From: a virus
Strand: one strand, 5' to 3'
IMG/VR virus record: IMGVR_UViG_3300027852_000031
Location: 102,380-166,379 of that record
DNA length: 64,000 nt
The notes beneath the pieces are model-generated. The model was not told the DNA's origin and did no database searches. It worked only from the letters and a program-made list of their open reading frames with translations. The translations under genes were made by a program, and so were the position numbers. Position 1 is the stretch's first letter. The number at the start of each line of letters is the position of its first letter. This document shows, piece after piece, positions 18,386 to 27,406 of the stretch.

Positions 18386-18705
18386 ACACGAAATCCTACA
18401 TCAGTTTCTGGATCAGAATCTTCGGGTTCAACTACATCAAAACACAAATCATCACTTGGTGATCCTGGATAAAAAGTACCCAATATCTGTACAACATCAG
18501 AATGACCATTACATAGTTCGCATTTGACTAAAACACGAGTAATAACTTCAGCATCCGCGCCTTCTGGCGCGTCAACAAGTTGTAGCTGCAAAATATGCCT
18601 ATTGCAATCGTTGCATTTGATCGGTAATATACCTTTGTTTTTAATACCTTTGAGTATCCGGGGGTTGTTATCGCTTTGTGTTGTTTCTATTTTTGATTTA
18701 TCCAC
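18364..18705 (-). CDS. Zinc-ribbon protein, unknown function
   Basis: 113 residues with two CxxC knuckles (CNDCNRH and CELCNGH) about 38 residues apart, a typical zinc ribbon of small phage proteins. The acidic C-terminus (EPEDSDPETD) precedes a short basic tail. Neighbouring genes also encode zinc-binding proteins. Confidence 0.55.
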   Translation of the reverse strand: MDKSKIETTQSDNNPRILKGIKNKGILPIKCNDCNRHILQLQLVDAPEGADAEVITRVLVKCELCNGHSDVVQILGTFYPGSPSDDLCFDVVEPEDSDPETDVGFRVWAKKKS

Positions 18706-18707
18706 AG

Positions 18708-19028
18708 TTATATTTCTCCTGTTTTGATATATTTCTCGGGATTATTAAGAATTCTTTTATCAACAGATTCTTCTCTCCAGAATGGTGGTTCGGATTTGTT
18801 TTTATCTTGATTAAATTTGTCATTTTGGTTGGATTTCTTTTTCTGCTTACGACCGCCTAAGCATGGCGTTGATGTTCCTTTAACGATAGCAGCTGACCCA
18901 CATCCGATCAATTTGATAAGCTTCGGCTGTTTACACTTTGGGCATTCTAATAGCGGTTGTGCAGACATAGAATGGAATGCCTCAAACTCATGGCCACACG
19001 CTTCGCATTCGTAATCATATGTAGGCAT
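18708..19028 (-). CDS. FmdB-type zinc-ribbon protein
   Basis: 106 residues. The N-terminus MPTYDYECEACGHEFEAF and the following CPKCKQP form the CxxC/CxxC putative regulatory (FmdB/SSSS) zinc ribbon. A Lys-rich tail (GRKQKKKSNQNDK) follows. A strong ribosome-binding site AGGAGG lies about 14 bases upstream of the ATG. Role in phages not established. Confidence 0.75.
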   Translation of the reverse strand: MPTYDYECEACGHEFEAFHSMSAQPLLECPKCKQPKLIKLIGCGSAAIVKGTSTPCLGGRKQKKKSNQNDKFNQDKNKSEPPFWREESVDKRILNNPEKYIKTGEI

Positions 19029-19043
19029 ACCTTATTATACCTC

Positions 19044-19571
19044 CTAATCGGTTCTTTGTTCCGCGAAAGTTCCCTTGTTTTTTGCAAAATGGCCAAGATT
19101 CTTACGATCCTGTTCTGTGTACAAACCTCCGTCAGATGTTTCAATTTTCAATTGTTTCTTGATAGCCGAAACAACCTCTGGTGAACGTTGTCCAACCTTT
19201 TTGACAACACATGTTAGTAGGGTCAATAGGTTGTCACGTTTCAGAAACGCTTTCACAAACAAAAAGCCAGCCACGATAAAGATAACAGCCATGATACTAC
19301 TTCCTATTATCACCCAGCCAGCACCCCCATAATTTATTGTATCAGCTTGTACGTCTTTTTGCCACAAAGACAACTTTTCTGCAATCTGTACTGTTTGTTC
19401 AATCATGTTATTTATCTCGTCTATCTGTTCAGCCACTACGGTATTATCGGCCTTTTGATCCACAACTTTCTCAAGTCGTTCCATGTCAGTACGTACACCC
19501 TGGATGTCAGTCTTAACCGCTTCGGGTGTCACACATCCCTGCATGACACCAAAGAGTATGGCTAGGATCAT
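19044..19571 (-). CDS. Lipoprotein-like coiled-coil membrane protein
   Basis: About 175 residues. A short hydrophobic N-terminus ends in GVMQGC, resembling a lipobox. A heptad-rich stretch (VRTDMERLEKVVDQKADNTVVAEQIDEINNM) suggests a coiled coil, and a clear membrane helix (VIIGSSIMAVIFIVAGFLFV) follows. The visible signal lacks positive charges if started at ATG 19571. In the same frame an ATT at 19595 would add NKTSVKI after an AAGG site and give a normal lipoprotein signal, so a rare ATT start is possible. Could be a spanin-like or envelope protein; this is speculative. Confidence 0.55.
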   Translation of the reverse strand: MILAILFGVMQGCVTPEAVKTDIQGVRTDMERLEKVVDQKADNTVVAEQIDEINNMIEQTVQIAEKLSLWQKDVQADTINYGGAGWVIIGSSIMAVIFIVAGFLFVKAFLKRDNLLTLLTCVVKKVGQRSPEVVSAIKKQLKIETSDGGLYTEQDRKNLGHFAKNKGTFAEQRTD

Positions 19572-19600
19572 TATTTTTACTGATGTCTTATTAATTTGTT

Positions 19601-20047
19601 TTACCTTTTTCTTTTTCGATTTTGCTTAAGTTTTTTTGTACATTTTTGATTTTTTGCTGCAAAAACAGCATTAACCAAGTCGTCTGCGCGATGGTTTTCT
19701 CGCCTTGGAATCCATTTAATGGTGTAGTTTTCAAATTGCGATAATAGTTCTAGTACGAGATCACGATGTTGCCTAAGCTCTAATTTGTTAACCTTGAAGG
19801 TTCCAGTCACTTGTCTCACGACAAGTTGGCTATCCCCCATGATGTGAATAATATCTGCTCCGACCTTAATACTACCTTGTAGACCAGCAATTAGGGCACG
19901 ATATTCAGCGATATTGGACGTGCCCGCACCACACGTTCGATGGCCAGATGCGATTATCTTCGTTTCGTCGTTTGGATCAACAAGTAACCATCCATATGCA
20001 CAAATATTCTGTCGTATACCGCCATCGAAATAAAGTATAGCTTCCAT
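19601..20047 (-). CDS. rnhA: Ribonuclease HI
   Basis: 148 residues. Catalytic acidic residues are visible in LYFDGGIRQN, NIAEYRALIAGL, HIMGDSQLVVRQ and RRENHRADDLVN, the D-E-D-D order of RNase HI. KWIPRREN precedes the last. A basic tail (KKLKQNRKRKR) follows the domain. Expected role: removal of RNA primers. It overlaps the next nuclease gene by one base, forming a nucleic-acid-processing pair. Confidence 0.88.
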   Translation of the reverse strand: MEAILYFDGGIRQNICAYGWLLVDPNDETKIIASGHRTCGAGTSNIAEYRALIAGLQGSIKVGADIIHIMGDSQLVVRQVTGTFKVNKLELRQHRDLVLELLSQFENYTIKWIPRRENHRADDLVNAVFAAKNQKCTKKLKQNRKRKR

Positions 20048-21000
20048 TAAAAAGGTGTCTCTCCATCGCCGACTTCAGTTCGAGCGCCACTACACATGTC
20101 TCGGAAAAAACATCTTTCACAAGCACTTTCATTGTCTGTTTTCTTAAAATACGAAGGTTCGTCTTTGTGTTCGAATGACTCGGTCAATATCGGATATTCA
20201 TTTCTAATTATACCCGCTTGTCTTTCCATATGTTTCATTGTTACATCTAGGTGCGGTATTGCCCTCTCTCCTATATCGGCATATGCTGCTAAATACACGG
20301 GTATAATCACTATGTCTTGTGGTTTTTTAGCCCACCCCTGTTTCATAGCATACATAGCGTATGTAACCAATTGATCTATCACACTCTCATTCACACGACC
20401 AGTCTTCCAGTCCAATAAGTGTACTCTACCACCATACAGAAAGCCACAGTCAATTTTTACTGCGACATCTTCCCCTGTGTTCAGTTTAAACTTTTGGAAA
20501 TCTTCAATGGTAAGCCAGTCGTCGTCTGGCAGGCTTTGCATAATGGGAAACAAAGGCATATCATAAAATGCCTTAATGGATGATAGCACTTTATGCTTGA
20601 ATGAATTGCACCTATCCTTGTCGAGATCTTCCTGATAAAAATGCTCCGCTAAGTTAATATTTTTTTTGGGACTTCCCTGCCATCTTTTATCGACCGACTG
20701 TTTCCAACCCTTACGTAACGCTTGTATACCACTATGCTGTGCCTGTTCCAAGGTCTTCCAATCACCAGTCGCACGACCAAAAGTAATAATGTCTTCGATT
20801 ACATCGTGGACGACAGATCCCACGAACATCGGAAGATTGGTCATATTCTTTAGTGTGTAAGCTCTCTGTTTTTCTTGGGGAGCACTTGGTAACCAACCTT
20901 CCCACGCCTGAAAGTAAGTAAGATAATATTTCCACGCACATTCTCTTAGGCATTTGACCCGACTCTCGGACCACGCATACGACTGTTCTATATTACCCAC
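20047..21000 (-). CDS. PD-(D/E)XK nuclease, RecB/Cas4-like (second copy)
   Basis: 317 residues. It has SRVKCLRECAWKYYLTYFQAWEG (N-terminal cysteine motif), HLLDWKTGRVNES (catalytic D and K) and a C-terminal ESACERCFFRDMCSG with three cysteines, again the four-cysteine iron-sulfur arrangement. It is a distant relative of the gene at 7.2-8.2 kb, with less than obvious identity, so two Cas4/RecB-like nucleases coexist in this replication region. Confidence 0.75.
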   Translation of the reverse strand: MGNIEQSYAWSESRVKCLRECAWKYYLTYFQAWEGWLPSAPQEKQRAYTLKNMTNLPMFVGSVVHDVIEDIITFGRATGDWKTLEQAQHSGIQALRKGWKQSVDKRWQGSPKKNINLAEHFYQEDLDKDRCNSFKHKVLSSIKAFYDMPLFPIMQSLPDDDWLTIEDFQKFKLNTGEDVAVKIDCGFLYGGRVHLLDWKTGRVNESVIDQLVTYAMYAMKQGWAKKPQDIVIIPVYLAAYADIGERAIPHLDVTMKHMERQAGIIRNEYPILTESFEHKDEPSYFKKTDNESACERCFFRDMCSGARTEVGDGETPF

Positions 21001-21011
21001 TATGAATATCC

Positions 21012-22190
21012 TTAATCAACAAATATAGGTGCCTCTACGGTTTTACCAGCTTTTGGATTTATCAGGAAAAACGCCTGTTGCGGTTTCTCGAACGAAGCTT
21101 TAATGCTCAGTGCATATGGCCCGTAACCAATAATAGATCCGTTACCGACAGCGTTCTTGGTGGAAAATCGTTGGTGCCAATGGCCAAATACATCTAAATA
21201 CGCCTGTTTAGATTGGTTCCATTGAGAAATAGCTTTGTTTAGTGGGATTGTTATACCCCCAACTCCACCCGCATATCTTAGATAGTTTCCATGATGAAAT
21301 CGTAATGTAAAGTTGTATATGTCAAGATAGTTAAAATAACCACGGGATAGTTTGAATTTAACAATTTTGGATTTAGCATAATGATGCATCAAAAAATTGT
21401 ATAACAACCATTCGTAGTTATTTTCTACACTTGTCGATATTCTTATCTTATCTGTTGTCCTTCCATGATTCCCTACATTTGTTACAATCACAATTTCTTC
21501 AAAATCACCATTTTGTACCATAAAATCGATAGCAGAAATGCACAACTTATAAACATCCAAACTAGCTTCTATCGGCGACATCGCATTGCTTTCCATTAGT
21601 TCGTCATGTATATAGCCTGCTATCAAATCTCCTCCAAGCCATATGACAAGCTTAGATATATTTGACTTCGACCTACACATATCAACTAACTTAAGTCCAT
21701 TTTGAAAAACTTTGCGGAATCTGGCGGTTGCTATTGTCGGGTTATATTCATTTAAACCATCAATTTTCTGCGGGTCAACAAGTTCTTCGTAATGGAGATC
21801 TGAACATAACATAACGGCTGTTGATTCGGATGGCTTGCCTTCTTTCTCTATGCTGATCGTGTTATTATTTATATGTTCCAGGTTCCGTGAAAACACTTCC
21901 ATGGCATTGGTCTGTTGTGTTTGTCGTTCAAACAACTGAAGCAATTCATTGTATTTGGCTTTTAACTTTCTGTTATCTTTGGCCACCGACCTAAGCTTTG
22001 CATCCAAACCGATTTCTTGATCTGGCGACAATTGTGGAGAACCAGCTACAAGACCTTTATCAATCGCACGATTATATCTACCACTTAATGTTTGTCTTGG
22101 TATACCTGCCGCTTTGGCTGCCCCCGATATAGTTCCATATTTATTAACTAAATCGATGGCTTCTTGAAGTTGTTTATGACATTCTGCCAT
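21012..22190 (-). CDS. HTH-metallophosphoesterase fusion
   Basis: About 392 residues. The N-terminus has a helix-turn-helix (KYGTISGAAKAAGIPRQTLSGRYNRA), then a coiled linker. A calcineurin-like phosphoesterase follows with CSDLHYEE, WLGGDLIAG, NVGNHGRT, LRFHHGNY and FGHWHQ, the five metal motifs in order. Such HTH-MPE proteins are common in phage replication regions. ATG 22190 follows AAAGGTG and is preferred to a TTG at 22220. Confidence 0.75.
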   Translation of the reverse strand: MAECHKQLQEAIDLVNKYGTISGAAKAAGIPRQTLSGRYNRAIDKGLVAGSPQLSPDQEIGLDAKLRSVAKDNRKLKAKYNELLQLFERQTQQTNAMEVFSRNLEHINNNTISIEKEGKPSESTAVMLCSDLHYEELVDPQKIDGLNEYNPTIATARFRKVFQNGLKLVDMCRSKSNISKLVIWLGGDLIAGYIHDELMESNAMSPIEASLDVYKLCISAIDFMVQNGDFEEIVIVTNVGNHGRTTDKIRISTSVENNYEWLLYNFLMHHYAKSKIVKFKLSRGYFNYLDIYNFTLRFHHGNYLRYAGGVGGITIPLNKAISQWNQSKQAYLDVFGHWHQRFSTKNAVGNGSIIGYGPYALSIKASFEKPQQAFFLINPKAGKTVEAPIFVD

Positions 22191-22220
22191 GAGCAAATCA
22201 CACCTTTCTATTCTCGGCAA

Positions 22221-22314
22221 ACCGCATATACTATTACTATCACAGACTATTATACAACCGAACGTCTATATATATTCGGATATTTTGGCTAATAATGTGT
22301 TACATATGGATTTT
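22221..22314 (-). promoter_or_regulatory. Intergenic gap with a possible hairpin and -10-like box
   Basis: Between the RNR stop and the next gene, the minus strand carries a CCGAA...TTCGG inverted repeat with a TA-rich loop and, on its other side, TATAAT inside TTGTATAATAGTC. The box could serve the phosphoesterase gene or simply be AT-rich spacer. No clear -35 was found. Confidence 0.25.
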
Positions 22315-25083
22315 TTATGTGTCACATGCTCCGCTCGGACAATCATTAACAGAAGCCCCATCTGTCACTTGGTCTAAATGCTGTCTAGCTTCTTCCAATG
22401 GCACTGACATAAGTGGTGATTCTCCCTTACTGCCATCTCGATAAATAGTTATTCCTTTTAAATCACGGATACATGCCAGTATATCGTCAGACAGTTGTGT
22501 AATAGGATAATCATGCGGTATATTAATAGTTTTAGAAATAGAGTTATCTATATGTTTCTGACAAATAACTTGCATAGCTATGTGGTCTTTTGGATTTATA
22601 TCATGTGCTCCCTGGAAATGCCCTATAGACTTGTCGGCTAGAAGGAACGTTTTTAATAATGGATGTATAATTATTTCAGATTCTTTGCATCGTCTGCTCT
22701 CATCATGCATATCTTTGTGTTCGTTGAATTGTCTGCGATAAACTGGATGAAATAATGGTTCAATACCAGATGAACATCCAGAAACTATAGAAGTTGTTCC
22801 TGTCGGCGCAATAGTCAATAGTGCACAATTTCTGATACCATGCTCTTTAATCAATCTTCTATGTCGTTGGGTTAAATGCCTTTTTATAAATCCAGTTTTA
22901 ATATGTTTCTCAAAATCAATAGCTTGGAATGGACCCTTTTCGATCGCTAACGATATACTGGCATAATACGCTTGTTTTTTTACAAAATCCATAACCTTGT
23001 CAACGATATCTCTAGCGTCACTGGTGGAATACTTAAGTCCAATCTTAAGTAGCATATCATGCAAGCCCATGACGCCCAGACCAATTCTTCTGTGTTTCTG
23101 TGATGTCTCTTCTATAATTGGTAACGGGTAATGATTTTGATCAATAACATTGTCTAAGAAACGAACACCCATGGCGATAGTTTCTTCTAACAAATCCCAA
23201 TCGATTTTGTTATCAATTACATGAGTTGACAAATTGATGGCACCGAGACAACATGAACCCATATCCTCTAAAGCTTGTTCGCCACACGGATTGGTAGATG
23301 ATATTTCTCCTCCAGGGACGTAAGCCAATGAGTTTTTTTGCCTCATTAACCCAATATTCAAAATTCCTGGATCACCATTTTCCCAAGCATTTTTGATGAT
23401 GATATTCCATACTTCTTGGGCTGCTATCCTACCACGTTCTTCACCTTTCCACTTAAATATAATCTCACCATTGTTAGACAGTAGATCAAAAAATTCATCA
23501 TTTACTAAGATCGAAATATTCGCATTTGCTAATTCATTATTGTCCAATTTAGCACGAAGAAATTCTAGTAAGTCTGGATGTCTCCAGTCTAGACAATATA
23601 ACAGAGCGCTGCGACGACCTCCCCCCTCTCTCAATTCATTACATACAGCATTTACTGCTCTCATAAGACTTACAGATCCAGTAGCTTCTCCACCGGTACC
23701 CCTTATCGGAGTTCCTCTTGGTCGTATTTTGGAAAAATTAATACCGACACCACCACCAGTACCGGAAATAATGGTGACATTACGTAAGACATCGCCCCAT
23801 CCTTCTCTACTGTCATCTGCTGGTATGACAAAGCAATTTCCTGTTAAATAAAAATTGTCTATTACAAACGTATGCGTCTGTTGTTCTTCGCAACAAAAAA
23901 CTGTTTCATACCGATTAGTTTTTTCTACACCAACAACCTTGATACTACTTTTCTTCACATTGTCTTTTATTGATTTCGATACAATATTTTCCCTGTGCTT
24001 ATTTTTGATAATCAATTTATTATCAAATCCACTATTGCCAATAATTGACCCCTTACATATTGTTAGTTTGTATAAACTCGCTGCGCTTCCGTTAAACGGA
24101 TTTTCCGTTCGAACCAGTGTTACGGCAGTGGTGGCTATCCCGGCCAATTTACATATGTTCCTTGTATCACATAGAACATTTCTATTCTTATTGTGGATCA
24201 TACAGTGGCCTCGTTTATCGACATGCCCGTCAGATCCTATCAAGCCAGCCACAAACCCTCTTAAGTATGATCGGGATTTTGTTGTAGTTGGTAATTTTTT
24301 CCATTCTGGTGGATGCTTAGATGTAATTCTACCTCCAGTTGATGGCCAATCTCTAGCATCATTAAAAAAGTCATCCACTAGATGACGACTATCTCCAAAT
24401 TGCTGTAGCCGAGAATATTTTCCGTTCATATAGAGTGAACCATCGCCGAAAACCAACCCATGTCTAACACCACATACATATTCTTCATCATCGTAGTCGA
24501 ATCGAAGTGATGGTTCAATCAATATTCTTTTGTTCAATAATTCTTTTGTTTTTACCTTTTTTATTGTTTTTCCATTTTTGTAAACTGGCCATTCATGTTC
24601 CAACGTCGCAAAAAGTATATCACCATTCTCAAGTGTAATACGGTATAAGTATTGTTCGCCAGCGTTAAACCATGTAGCAGAACGAAAAACTCCGTCAATA
24701 GATAATACATCTGCTGTGGTGCCACCCAAAAGCTTTATAGGAATGGCACCATAATATTTTGTTTGTACCAGCGTTTCTCCCGACAAACAATTCAGCATTT
24801 GCCCCCTTGGTCGTCCTGCACCTCTCCAAATACGACCACCAGGAGAAAACCTATTGGTACCCAATATATTCATAAATCTATTGAAGTATTCATCTCTTTT
24901 TACACCCATCTCTGCATCAGCTATCGCCCTAGCAACTCTTTCGCACGCCTGAGCGAATGTCTCATCTGGATGAATTGCGTATCGATCTTTAAATATTTTT
25001 AACGCAAACCCTTCTGGTTCGTATCTGTCCAACCCCACTAAGAATCTCCCCCTTCGATATTTATACTTTCTCTGGTTGTACAA
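22315..25083 (-). CDS. nrdJ: Class II (B12-dependent) ribonucleotide reductase with an intein
   Basis: A 922-residue precursor. Host parts show FSPGGRIWRGAGRPRGQMLN (1-98) and, after the intein, CFVIPADD, TGGGVGINFS, REGGGRRSALL, STNPCGEQAL (active-site Cys), APTGTTSIVSGCSSGIEPLF and a C-terminal CPSGAC thiol pair. There is no ATP-cone, and no small subunit gene in the window, which fits NrdJ. The mature enzyme would be about 604 residues. The intein sits just before the conserved Cys of LNCFV, so catalysis depends on splicing. Its 3' partner genes (HD hydrolase upstream, ThyX, dCMP deaminase) form a dNTP supply set. Confidence 0.9.
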   Translation of the reverse strand: MYNQRKYKYRRGRFLVGLDRYEPEGFALKIFKDRYAIHPDETFAQACERVARAIADAEMGVKRDEYFNRFMNILGTNRFSPGGRIWRGAGRPRGQMLNCLSGETLVQTKYYGAIPIKLLGGTTADVLSIDGVFRSATWFNAGEQYLYRITLENGDILFATLEHEWPVYKNGKTIKKVKTKELLNKRILIEPSLRFDYDDEEYVCGVRHGLVFGDGSLYMNGKYSRLQQFGDSRHLVDDFFNDARDWPSTGGRITSKHPPEWKKLPTTTKSRSYLRGFVAGLIGSDGHVDKRGHCMIHNKNRNVLCDTRNICKLAGIATTAVTLVRTENPFNGSAASLYKLTICKGSIIGNSGFDNKLIIKNKHRENIVSKSIKDNVKKSSIKVVGVEKTNRYETVFCCEEQQTHTFVIDNFYLTGNCFVIPADDSREGWGDVLRNVTIISGTGGGVGINFSKIRPRGTPIRGTGGEATGSVSLMRAVNAVCNELREGGGRRSALLYCLDWRHPDLLEFLRAKLDNNELANANISILVNDEFFDLLSNNGEIIFKWKGEERGRIAAQEVWNIIIKNAWENGDPGILNIGLMRQKNSLAYVPGGEISSTNPCGEQALEDMGSCCLGAINLSTHVIDNKIDWDLLEETIAMGVRFLDNVIDQNHYPLPIIEETSQKHRRIGLGVMGLHDMLLKIGLKYSTSDARDIVDKVMDFVKKQAYYASISLAIEKGPFQAIDFEKHIKTGFIKRHLTQRHRRLIKEHGIRNCALLTIAPTGTTSIVSGCSSGIEPLFHPVYRRQFNEHKDMHDESRRCKESEIIIHPLLKTFLLADKSIGHFQGAHDINPKDHIAMQVICQKHIDNSISKTINIPHDYPITQLSDDILACIRDLKGITIYRDGSKGESPLMSVPLEEARQHLDQVTDGASVNDCPSGACDT
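23836..24789 (-). other. NrdJ intein (318 residues, LAGLIDADG type)
   Basis: Begins at Cys (TGT at 24787-24789) with CLSGETLVQT and ends YLTGN followed by host Cys. The usual penultimate His is Gly here. Endonuclease helices GLVFGDGSL and FVAGLIGSDGHV are visible, and the C-terminal block THTFVIDNFYLTGN is clear. It is not closely related to the two P-loop inteins. Confidence 0.9.
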
Positions 25084-25673
25084 TCTAAAAATTTGGTTTT
25101 TTCCCCGATAAGTCGATATCGCAAGTAATCATCCACTGTTTTCTTGAATGGATCTATAACGTGGCGACAATATTCACCATGTGATGCATAAGACTTAGAA
25201 TCAGCTATTCTTAAGCGAAACCAATTATCGATATTTGCGACACCAACATTAGCGACAAATTTACGAACTGTTCGTGGCCTTAATTCGCCACTAATATCGT
25301 GCATATGGGTAGCCACCAGCTTAGATATATCACGTACTACACCTTTGGATACTTCAAAATATTTTAATTTTTTTTGAGCTATCTCGGCTGACTTTTTAGC
25401 ATGACAAGGAAATCTATGCATAGATTGGTCGGGCATCGGTTGTACATTGCATTTACCGAGATCATGAAACATAGCTGCCAATAAAAGCGTAGGTGTTTTA
25501 GGTGTTATATGACTCATTACGCTAATTGTGTGTTCCCATACGGATTGGCCATTTCTTTGGAAGATTCCCATACTTATGGCTATTTCTGGGATATCAATAT
25601 TTCTGTTCAACAAATATTCGCCAGGAGAAGAAGCGTTCATTATTCCTGCAATAATTGGATTTACTGGTTTCAT
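25038..25673 (-). CDS. HD-domain phosphohydrolase
   Basis: 211 residues. The HD motif is AAMFHDLGKCN with a preceding WEHTISVM His. Further His-containing segments (FPCHAKKSA and VATHMHDISG) complete the metal site. Most similar in layout to the HD domain of CCA-adding enzymes and nucleotide phosphohydrolases. It overlaps the RNR start by 46 bases, suggesting a role in nucleotide metabolism. Confidence 0.7.
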   Translation of the reverse strand: MKPVNPIIAGIMNASSPGEYLLNRNIDIPEIAISMGIFQRNGQSVWEHTISVMSHITPKTPTLLLAAMFHDLGKCNVQPMPDQSMHRFPCHAKKSAEIAQKKLKYFEVSKGVVRDISKLVATHMHDISGELRPRTVRKFVANVGVANIDNWFRLRIADSKSYASHGEYCRHVIDPFKKTVDDYLRYRLIGEKTKFLDCTTRESINIEGGDS

Positions 25674-26506
25674 GGGGTTATCACGGTATTATCAATCAAC
25701 TCTCTGGCTACGTCTATAGATATTGCTTGTGCTAGATGGGACACGCAATCTCCTGTCCAGGTTGTAGCTGCTTTAAATGGTATCCCAATCAGATAATAAT
25801 GACCATCATATTCTCGAAATAAACCACCACCGCTAGAACCGGGCGTAATTTGTGCAGTGTTGCCATAAACAACCCATTGTTTTTCGCCATATGTGCCAGT
25901 AATTATGTCAGCGATTATTCCAACAGTCGGTGTTGGTTCTCTACCTAGCTGGCAGCTGATTGTAAATATGTCGTCAAAAATTTGAATTTGGTTGAGCATT
26001 TCACTGGTAGCAATTTTCGCTATACCAAGTTTGTCGTTTGAATGAAATGATAAAATGGCTAGATCATATCCAACATCTTCGCTGACTATGTTCGCATCAT
26101 ATCTAATCCAATTATCATTTTCGTTATCAAACACTATTATATAACATGGTGTCTCAACCCATGATAATTCTAATCTACCAGTGATGGAATTAACATTTTC
26201 TAGTTTGGTTTGCCATCTTTGCGAAACCACATGAGCATTTGTCAAAACATGATACTCTGTTATCTCTAGTCCATCATCTTGGATGGCCGATATTAACGTT
26301 CCCGACCCACTTCCATTGTTTGTCCCTACATATACTACTACGTCGAGCATTTCTGTATGTTTCAAGTCGACTAATGGCGTATCTTGAATAAGTGGCGATA
26401 AATTATTATCGTTTATCGCTTCTGGTATTTGATAGGTTAATGATATCCATATTACAGATAAAGCTACGAACACAACAGTTAACATTGTAATTAGTGGTTT
26501 GTTCAT
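25670..26506 (-). CDS. Membrane-anchored trypsin-like serine protease
   Basis: About 278 residues. An N-terminal membrane helix (LITMLTVVFVALSVIWISL) is followed by a chymotrypsin/HtrA-type fold: TNAHVVSQ (catalytic His), YDLAILSFHS (Asp) and ITPGSSGGGLF (Ser). No PDZ domain is present. The ATG at 26506 has AGGA at good spacing; the TTG at 26521 lies inside the upstream terminator's U-tract and is rejected. Its stop overlaps the HD gene start (ATGA). Confidence 0.75.
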   Translation of the reverse strand: MNKPLITMLTVVFVALSVIWISLTYQIPEAINDNNLSPLIQDTPLVDLKHTEMLDVVVYVGTNNGSGSGTLISAIQDDGLEITEYHVLTNAHVVSQRWQTKLENVNSITGRLELSWVETPCYIIVFDNENDNWIRYDANIVSEDVGYDLAILSFHSNDKLGIAKIATSEMLNQIQIFDDIFTISCQLGREPTPTVGIIADIITGTYGEKQWVVYGNTAQITPGSSGGGLFREYDGHYYLIGIPFKAATTWTGDCVSHLAQAISIDVARELIDNTVITP

Positions 26507-26518
26507 TTGTTGTCCTAT

Positions 26519-26550
26519 CAAAAAAGAGCGACCCCCGACCGGGTCGCTCC
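26519..26550 (-). terminator. Rho-independent terminator
   Basis: A perfect 9-bp stem (GAGCGACCC / GGGTCGCTC, 26527-26535 and 26542-26550) with a 6-base loop, followed on the minus strand by six T residues. It closes the lipoprotein transcript immediately upstream of the serine protease gene. It is the clearest terminator in the window. Confidence 0.9.
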
Positions 26551-26561
26551 TAGATTAATAT

Positions 26562-27011
26562 CTATATATTAAATTCTTCGACAGCTTCTAGTGCCCCACC
26601 AATACCTGCAGAGATAATTTGCAGTACTGCTTCCTGATCTTGCGTTAAATCTAATTCGGCTGATTGCAAATATCGTTCAAGAACATCTATGATGGTAAAG
26701 CCATATATTATATATTTTTGAGGTAATTGCGATGCCAACAACAGCCTTGCACCTGTAAAATCAGGAACTCCAGGTACAGACAGCAGGTCTTGTAGAGCTA
26801 TCAGATAATTTTTAATAGTATCCACATCTTCGGAAGTTGTTTCTGCTTCTACTAGCGTTATTCTTGTAGCCAGCTTCGCGAACATAAAAACATCTGCTTT
26901 AATTTGCGGCACATTGTCTGGCCACGGTTGGTGTGATCCGAGGGTTGCGCATCCCGGAGCGATAAAACACATACTACACAAGACGGCGGCAATAAGTAGC
27001 CAATTTTTCAT
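26562..27011 (-). CDS. Lipoprotein, unknown function
   Basis: 149 residues with a classic signal: MKNWLLIAAVLCSMCFIAPGC, where the lipobox is APGC. The mature part is helical (IKNYLIALQDLLSVPG). It is monocistronic at its 3' end because a terminator follows, and is preceded by an AAAGGAACTC ribosome-binding site. Envelope location is expected; function unknown. Confidence 0.65.
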   Translation of the reverse strand: MKNWLLIAAVLCSMCFIAPGCATLGSHQPWPDNVPQIKADVFMFAKLATRITLVEAETTSEDVDTIKNYLIALQDLLSVPGVPDFTGARLLLASQLPQKYIIYGFTIIDVLERYLQSAELDLTQDQEAVLQIISAGIGGALEAVEEFNI

Positions 27012-27076
27012 TTGAGTTCCTTTCTGTTATTCTGTAATTCGTATCTATTGATATTTTATACACATTATATTATACG
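27012..27076 (-). promoter_or_regulatory. Possible promoter for the lipoprotein gene
   Basis: This AT-rich gap contains TATAAT (about 27069-27074 on the minus strand) about 60 bases upstream of the lipoprotein start. No convincing -35 is visible, and the gene ends at a strong terminator, so an independent promoter here would make sense. Confidence 0.3.
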
Positions 27077-27397
27077 TTAATTTTTATCTCTGTTCATTTT
27101 ATTTCTACGTATTTGCTTATCTACTTGCCGATTATCTGTATCATTTTGACGTCCATATTTCCATGATCTTTTTGGCTTTTTATCTTTATTATGCAGTACT
27201 TCTCTGCCAATTTGATAACATTCAGAACAAACGACATGGTTAGAGTGCGGTGGTGTATGGGCTAATCTACATGGACCACAGCATTCAAGTTTATGTCCAC
27301 CCACACAAGCGCACAAATCAATACCAATAAACTTTTTCAGTCTCTCTTTTTTCTTTTTTTCTCTTTTGTGTTTATTCCGACTATTTTCGTTTGTCAT
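27077..27397 (-). CDS. Basic CACxGGH zinc-binding protein
   Basis: 106 residues. The core LCACVGGHKLECCGPCRLAHTPPHSNHVVCSEC contains eight Cys/His likely to bind zinc, framed by Lys-rich ends. The same core pattern occurs in the gene at 57303-57497, so it is a small family in this genome. DNA or RNA binding is possible. Function not known. Confidence 0.55.
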   Translation of the reverse strand: MTNENSRNKHKREKKKKERLKKFIGIDLCACVGGHKLECCGPCRLAHTPPHSNHVVCSECYQIGREVLHNKDKKPKRSWKYGRQNDTDNRQVDKQIRRNKMNRDKN

Positions 27398-27406
27398 TAT
27401 ATCCTT

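Noticed and set aside
23393-24385. Long plus-strand frames (152 and 176 codons) opposite nrdJ
   Set aside because: They are antisense to a clearly coding region with conserved RNR and intein motifs and have no ribosome-binding site.
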